DNA of 8,431 bases from Verrucomicrobiia bacterium (lineage in GTDB: Bacteria > Verrucomicrobiota > Verrucomicrobiia > JABWAM01). Both the position numbers and the translations under genes were made by a program. Numbering within the stretch: the first letter of the stretch is position 1; each line of letters opens with the position of its first letter. The stretch spans positions 1 through 8,431 of the forward strand of contig JABWAM010000098.1 of assembly GCA_013360985.1 (NCBI GenBank). Reading direction: 5' to 3'. The notes under the pieces were generated by a model. It made no database searches, was not told the DNA's origin, and worked only from the letters and a program-made list of their open reading frames with translations. Of this stretch, positions 6,763 through 8,431 are shown piece after piece.

Positions 6763-7650
6763 ATGAGACCCGCTTCGCCGCCCACCGCGAAAGCCATGCG
6801 CCAACTGGTCCGCGCCGCGCTCCGCGAGGACCTCGGAGGACGCGGCGATGCGACCTCCCTCGCCCTGATTCGCCCCTCCGCGCGAAGCCAGGGACGAATC
6901 GTCGCCCGTCAAGAGGGCGTCTTCTGCGGCGGCGCGCTGGTCCGCGAGGTCTTTCGCCAATGCGGGCGCGCCCTTCGCGTGACGTTCCATGTCCGAGACG
7001 GCCGGCGCCTCCGCGCCGGCCAATGCGTCGCGACGGTCGAAGGCCCCACCCGCGCGATCCTCGCGGGGGAACGCGTCGCCCTCAACTTCCTCAAGCGCCT
7101 CAGCGGGATCGCGACCCTTGCCGCGCGCTGCGCCGCCGCCGCGCGCAAAGGCAATCCGCGTCGTCCGCCCGCGATCCTCGATACCCGCAAGACGACGCCC
7201 ACGCTTCGCGCATTCGAGAAGCACGCGGTGCGGTGCGGCGGAGGACGCAACCACCGCGCGGGGCTCTTCGACATGGTGCTCATCAAGGACAACCACCTCG
7301 CCGCGCTCGCGCGCGAAACAACGGATCCGATCGGCGAAGCCGTCCGCCGCGCCCGACGGCGCTGGCCGAGGCTCGAGGTCGAGGTGGAATGCGACACGCT
7401 CGATCAGGTTCGCCGAGCCGCCGCGGCGCGACCGGACTTCATCCTGCTCGACAACATGCCGCCTCCCCGCATGAAACGAGCGATCGCGATCGTGAACGGC
7501 CGCGCAAAGACCGAGGCCTCCGGCGGCATCACCCTTTCCGAAATTTCCGCCATCGCGCGGACGGGCGTGGATTTCATCTCGGTCGGCGCCCTCACGCACT
7601 CTCCCGCCGCGCTCGACTTCTCGCTCGATCTGCAGCCTTCCCCTCCGTGA
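6763..7650 (+). CDS. nadC: Nicotinate-nucleotide pyrophosphorylase (quinolinate phosphoribosyltransferase)
   Basis: NadC converts quinolinate and PRPP to nicotinate mononucleotide, CO2 and pyrophosphate, the third step of de novo NAD synthesis. The 295 residues are of usual length. Family motifs occur in order: LREDLGGRGDATS near the start, ERVALNFLKRLSGIAT in the middle, and the active-site stretch DTRKTTPTLRAFEKHAVRCG starting at D140. These are followed by GGGRNHRAGLFDMVLIKDNH with K175 and H178, VEVECDT, ILLDNM, EASGGI and DFISVGALTHS, which close the phosphate-binding barrel. The start is set by GGAGG five bases upstream of ATG 6763. Its TGA overlaps the ubiX GTG by 4 bases, so the two genes are likely co-translated. 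The quinolinate-forming genes nadA and nadB are not in the window. The tail after the last motif is short and non-conserved. Confidence 0.95.
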   Translation: MRPASPPTAKAMRQLVRAALREDLGGRGDATSLALIRPSARSQGRIVARQEGVFCGGALVREVFRQCGRALRVTFHVRDGRRLRAGQCVATVEGPTRAILAGERVALNFLKRLSGIATLAARCAAAARKGNPRRPPAILDTRKTTPTLRAFEKHAVRCGGGRNHRAGLFDMVLIKDNHLAALARETTDPIGEAVRRARRRWPRLEVEVECDTLDQVRRAAAARPDFILLDNMPPPRMKRAIAIVNGRAKTEASGGITLSEISAIARTGVDFISVGALTHSPAALDFSLDLQPSPP

Positions 7651-8216
7651 ATGCGCGCCGTCTCATCGTGGGCATCTCGGGCGCCAGCGCTCCGATCTAC
7701 GGCGTCCGCCTCCTCGAGGCGCTGCGCGCCGTTCCCGATCTCGAAACACACCTCGTCCTCACGCGCGCCGCCGAGACCACCCTGCGCATCGAGATGCCGG
7801 AGTGGACGCCCGAACGCGTCCGGGCGCTCGCCCATGCGAGCCATGAACCGGACAATCTCGCCGCGCCGATTGCGTCGGGATCGTTTCGCGCGATTGGCAT
7901 GGCCGTCGTTCCCTGCAGCATGAAAACCCTCGGCGGCATCGCCAGCGGCGCGGGAGGCGACCTGCTTTCCCGCGCGGCCGACGTTGCGCTCAAGGAACGG
8001 CGGCGCCTCGTGCTCGTTCCCCGCGAGACCCCTCTCCACCTCGGGCACCTCCGCAACATGACGGCAATCGCCGAAGCGGGAGGCATCATCCTCCCGCCCA
8101 TCCCCGCCTTTTACCACCGCCCGAAGAGCGTGGACGATCTCGTCCATCACACGATCGGCAAACTCCTGGACCTCTTCGAGATTGAGCACGCGCTCTTCGC
8201 GCGCTGGGGCGAGTGA
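7647..8216 (+). CDS. ubiX: UbiX flavin prenyltransferase (prFMN synthase)
   Basis: UbiX attaches a dimethylallyl group to FMN, making the prenylated FMN cofactor that UbiD-family decarboxylases need. The 189-residue protein matches the family along its whole length: RLIVGISGASAPIYGVRLLE at the N-terminus (FMN-binding SGAS at 11-14), ETHLVLTRAAETTLRIE, SGSFRAIGMAVVPCSMKTL, RAADVALKERR with K116, RETPLHLGHLRNMT with E127, and PAFYHRPKSVDDLV with Y156 and R158. It ends FARWGE, as in E. coli UbiX. K116, E127 and Y156 sit where the family's catalytic Lys, Glu and Tyr are found. The start is GTG 7647, overlapping the nadC stop as GTGA. ATG 7651 is in another frame and is not an alternative. No UbiD partner is seen in the window. 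It is the last recognisable gene here. Confidence 0.93.
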   Translation: MNARRLIVGISGASAPIYGVRLLEALRAVPDLETHLVLTRAAETTLRIEMPEWTPERVRALAHASHEPDNLAAPIASGSFRAIGMAVVPCSMKTLGGIASGAGGDLLSRAADVALKERRRLVLVPRETPLHLGHLRNMTAIAEAGGIILPPIPAFYHRPKSVDDLVHHTIGKLLDLFEIEHALFARWGE

Positions 8217-8228
8217 GCGACGCGGAAC

Positions 8229-8259
8229 GCGCGCCGCGAACAAAAACGGCGTGGCGCGC
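8229..8259 (+). terminator. GC-rich hairpin 13 bases after ubiX, possible transcription end
   Basis: GCGCGCC (8229-8235) pairs with GGCGCGC (8253-8259). The inner GCG/CGT extends this to a 10-pair stem with one G-T wobble around an 11-base A-rich loop. It lies directly after the ubiX stop, where an operon end is expected. It is followed by a run of eight C (8259-8266) and not by T, so it is not a classical intrinsic terminator. A Rho-dependent or RNA-stabilising role is possible. Confidence 0.4.
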
Positions 8260-8401
8260 CCCCCCCAATCCACGGAACCGCTCGATTTTCAGAGAGCATC
8301 CCTCCTCATCATCCATCGAGGATCGGAGGGGTGGGTCATACCGAGATTTCAGGCTTCCCATGAGAAGGATGCGACGGCTCGGCCGGCGGCCTCGCCCTAC
8401 C

Positions 8402-8425
8402 TTTCCACAGTCTATGCTTGGGAAA
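8402..8425. repeat. Imperfect inverted repeat TTTCC...GGAAA at the window end
   Basis: TTTCCACAG (8402-8410) and CTTGGGAAA (8417-8425) are inverted copies matching at 7 of 9 positions around a 6-base centre, followed by AA. It lies in non-coding DNA and could be an operator or an intergenic repeat. I have an unverified impression of similar TTTCCA/TGGAAA dyads in intergenic DNA of Kiritimatiellota-like genomes. Only one copy is in the window. Confidence 0.35.
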
Positions 8426-8431
8426 AATCCG

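Larger units (their letters stand above)
8217..8431. other. Non-coding end of the window
   Basis: No reading frame here has recognisable protein features on either strand. The stretch holds the hairpin and C-run after ubiX, then CCCTCC (8300-8305) with an inverted partner GGAGGG (8325-8330), and a final TTTCC/GGAAA dyad. An ATG at 8360 opens a frame that runs to the end of the window (MRRMRRLGRRPRPTF), but it is short, Arg-rich and unsupported. Base composition falls towards the end, as expected of an intergenic or promoter region for a gene beyond the window. Confidence 0.5.

Noticed and set aside
7000..7021. Perfect 9-bp inverted repeat GGCCGGCGC / GCGCCGGCC with a 4-base loop
   Set aside because: It lies inside the nadC coding sequence, encodes ordinary family residues and is made only of G and C, where such hairpins arise readily.
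8360..8431. ATG with a short open frame to the window end
   Set aside because: It has only about 24 codons, is Arg-rich, has no ribosome-binding site and overlaps a dyad that looks regulatory.

Overview
The window looks like a piece of a high-G+C bacterial chromosome (roughly two thirds G+C by eye) that is almost entirely coding on the + strand. It holds a compact series of housekeeping biosynthesis genes: panC (5'-truncated), an MFS transporter, a small four-helix membrane protein, an argA-type N-acetylglutamate synthase, an rsmA (ksgA) 16S rRNA dimethyltransferase fused to a Nudix hydrolase, lysC, nadC and ubiX. Four of the seven gene junctions are 4-base stop/start overlaps (ATGA or GTGA). 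Most genes lack a good Shine-Dalgarno sequence, and nadC is the clear exception. The protein style and the sparse Shine-Dalgarno use fit the PVC group (Verrucomicrobiota, Kiritimatiellota or Lentisphaerota), but this is a low-confidence impression because no phylogeny could be run.

Region by region. Positions 1 to about 310 do not belong with the rest. On the - strand they encode the end of a receiver domain, a linker and the H-box of a hybrid sensor histidine kinase, in DNA of lower G+C (about 58% over the first 120 bases by hand count). At about 306-310 this segment joins the middle of panC, which has lost its first 50 or so residues including the ATP-binding motif. I read this as a chimeric or rearranged join, most simply an assembly artefact. 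From 306 to 2709 lie panC', the MFS gene and the small membrane gene, each overlapping the next by 4 bases. A 67-base gap with a perfect 7-bp inverted repeat precedes argA (2777-4069), which overlaps rsmA-Nudix (4066-5418). lysC follows after 50 bases (5469-6686), then nadC (6763-7650), then ubiX, overlapping nadC by 4 bases (7647-8216). The last 215 bases hold a GC hairpin just after ubiX, a run of eight C and an imperfect dyad at the very end, with no gene I can support.

Together the genes supply pantothenate/CoA (panC), arginine (argA), the aspartate family of amino acids (lysC), NAD (nadC) and prenylated FMN for UbiD-type decarboxylases (ubiX), plus ribosome maturation (rsmA). They belong to unrelated pathways, so the cluster reads as a growth-linked housekeeping operon or operons rather than one pathway. 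I found no tRNA, rRNA, CRISPR array, insertion sequence or defence system, and no clearly new biological system. The most interesting items are the RsmA-Nudix fusion, the panC/kinase join and a conserved-position internal start in lysC.
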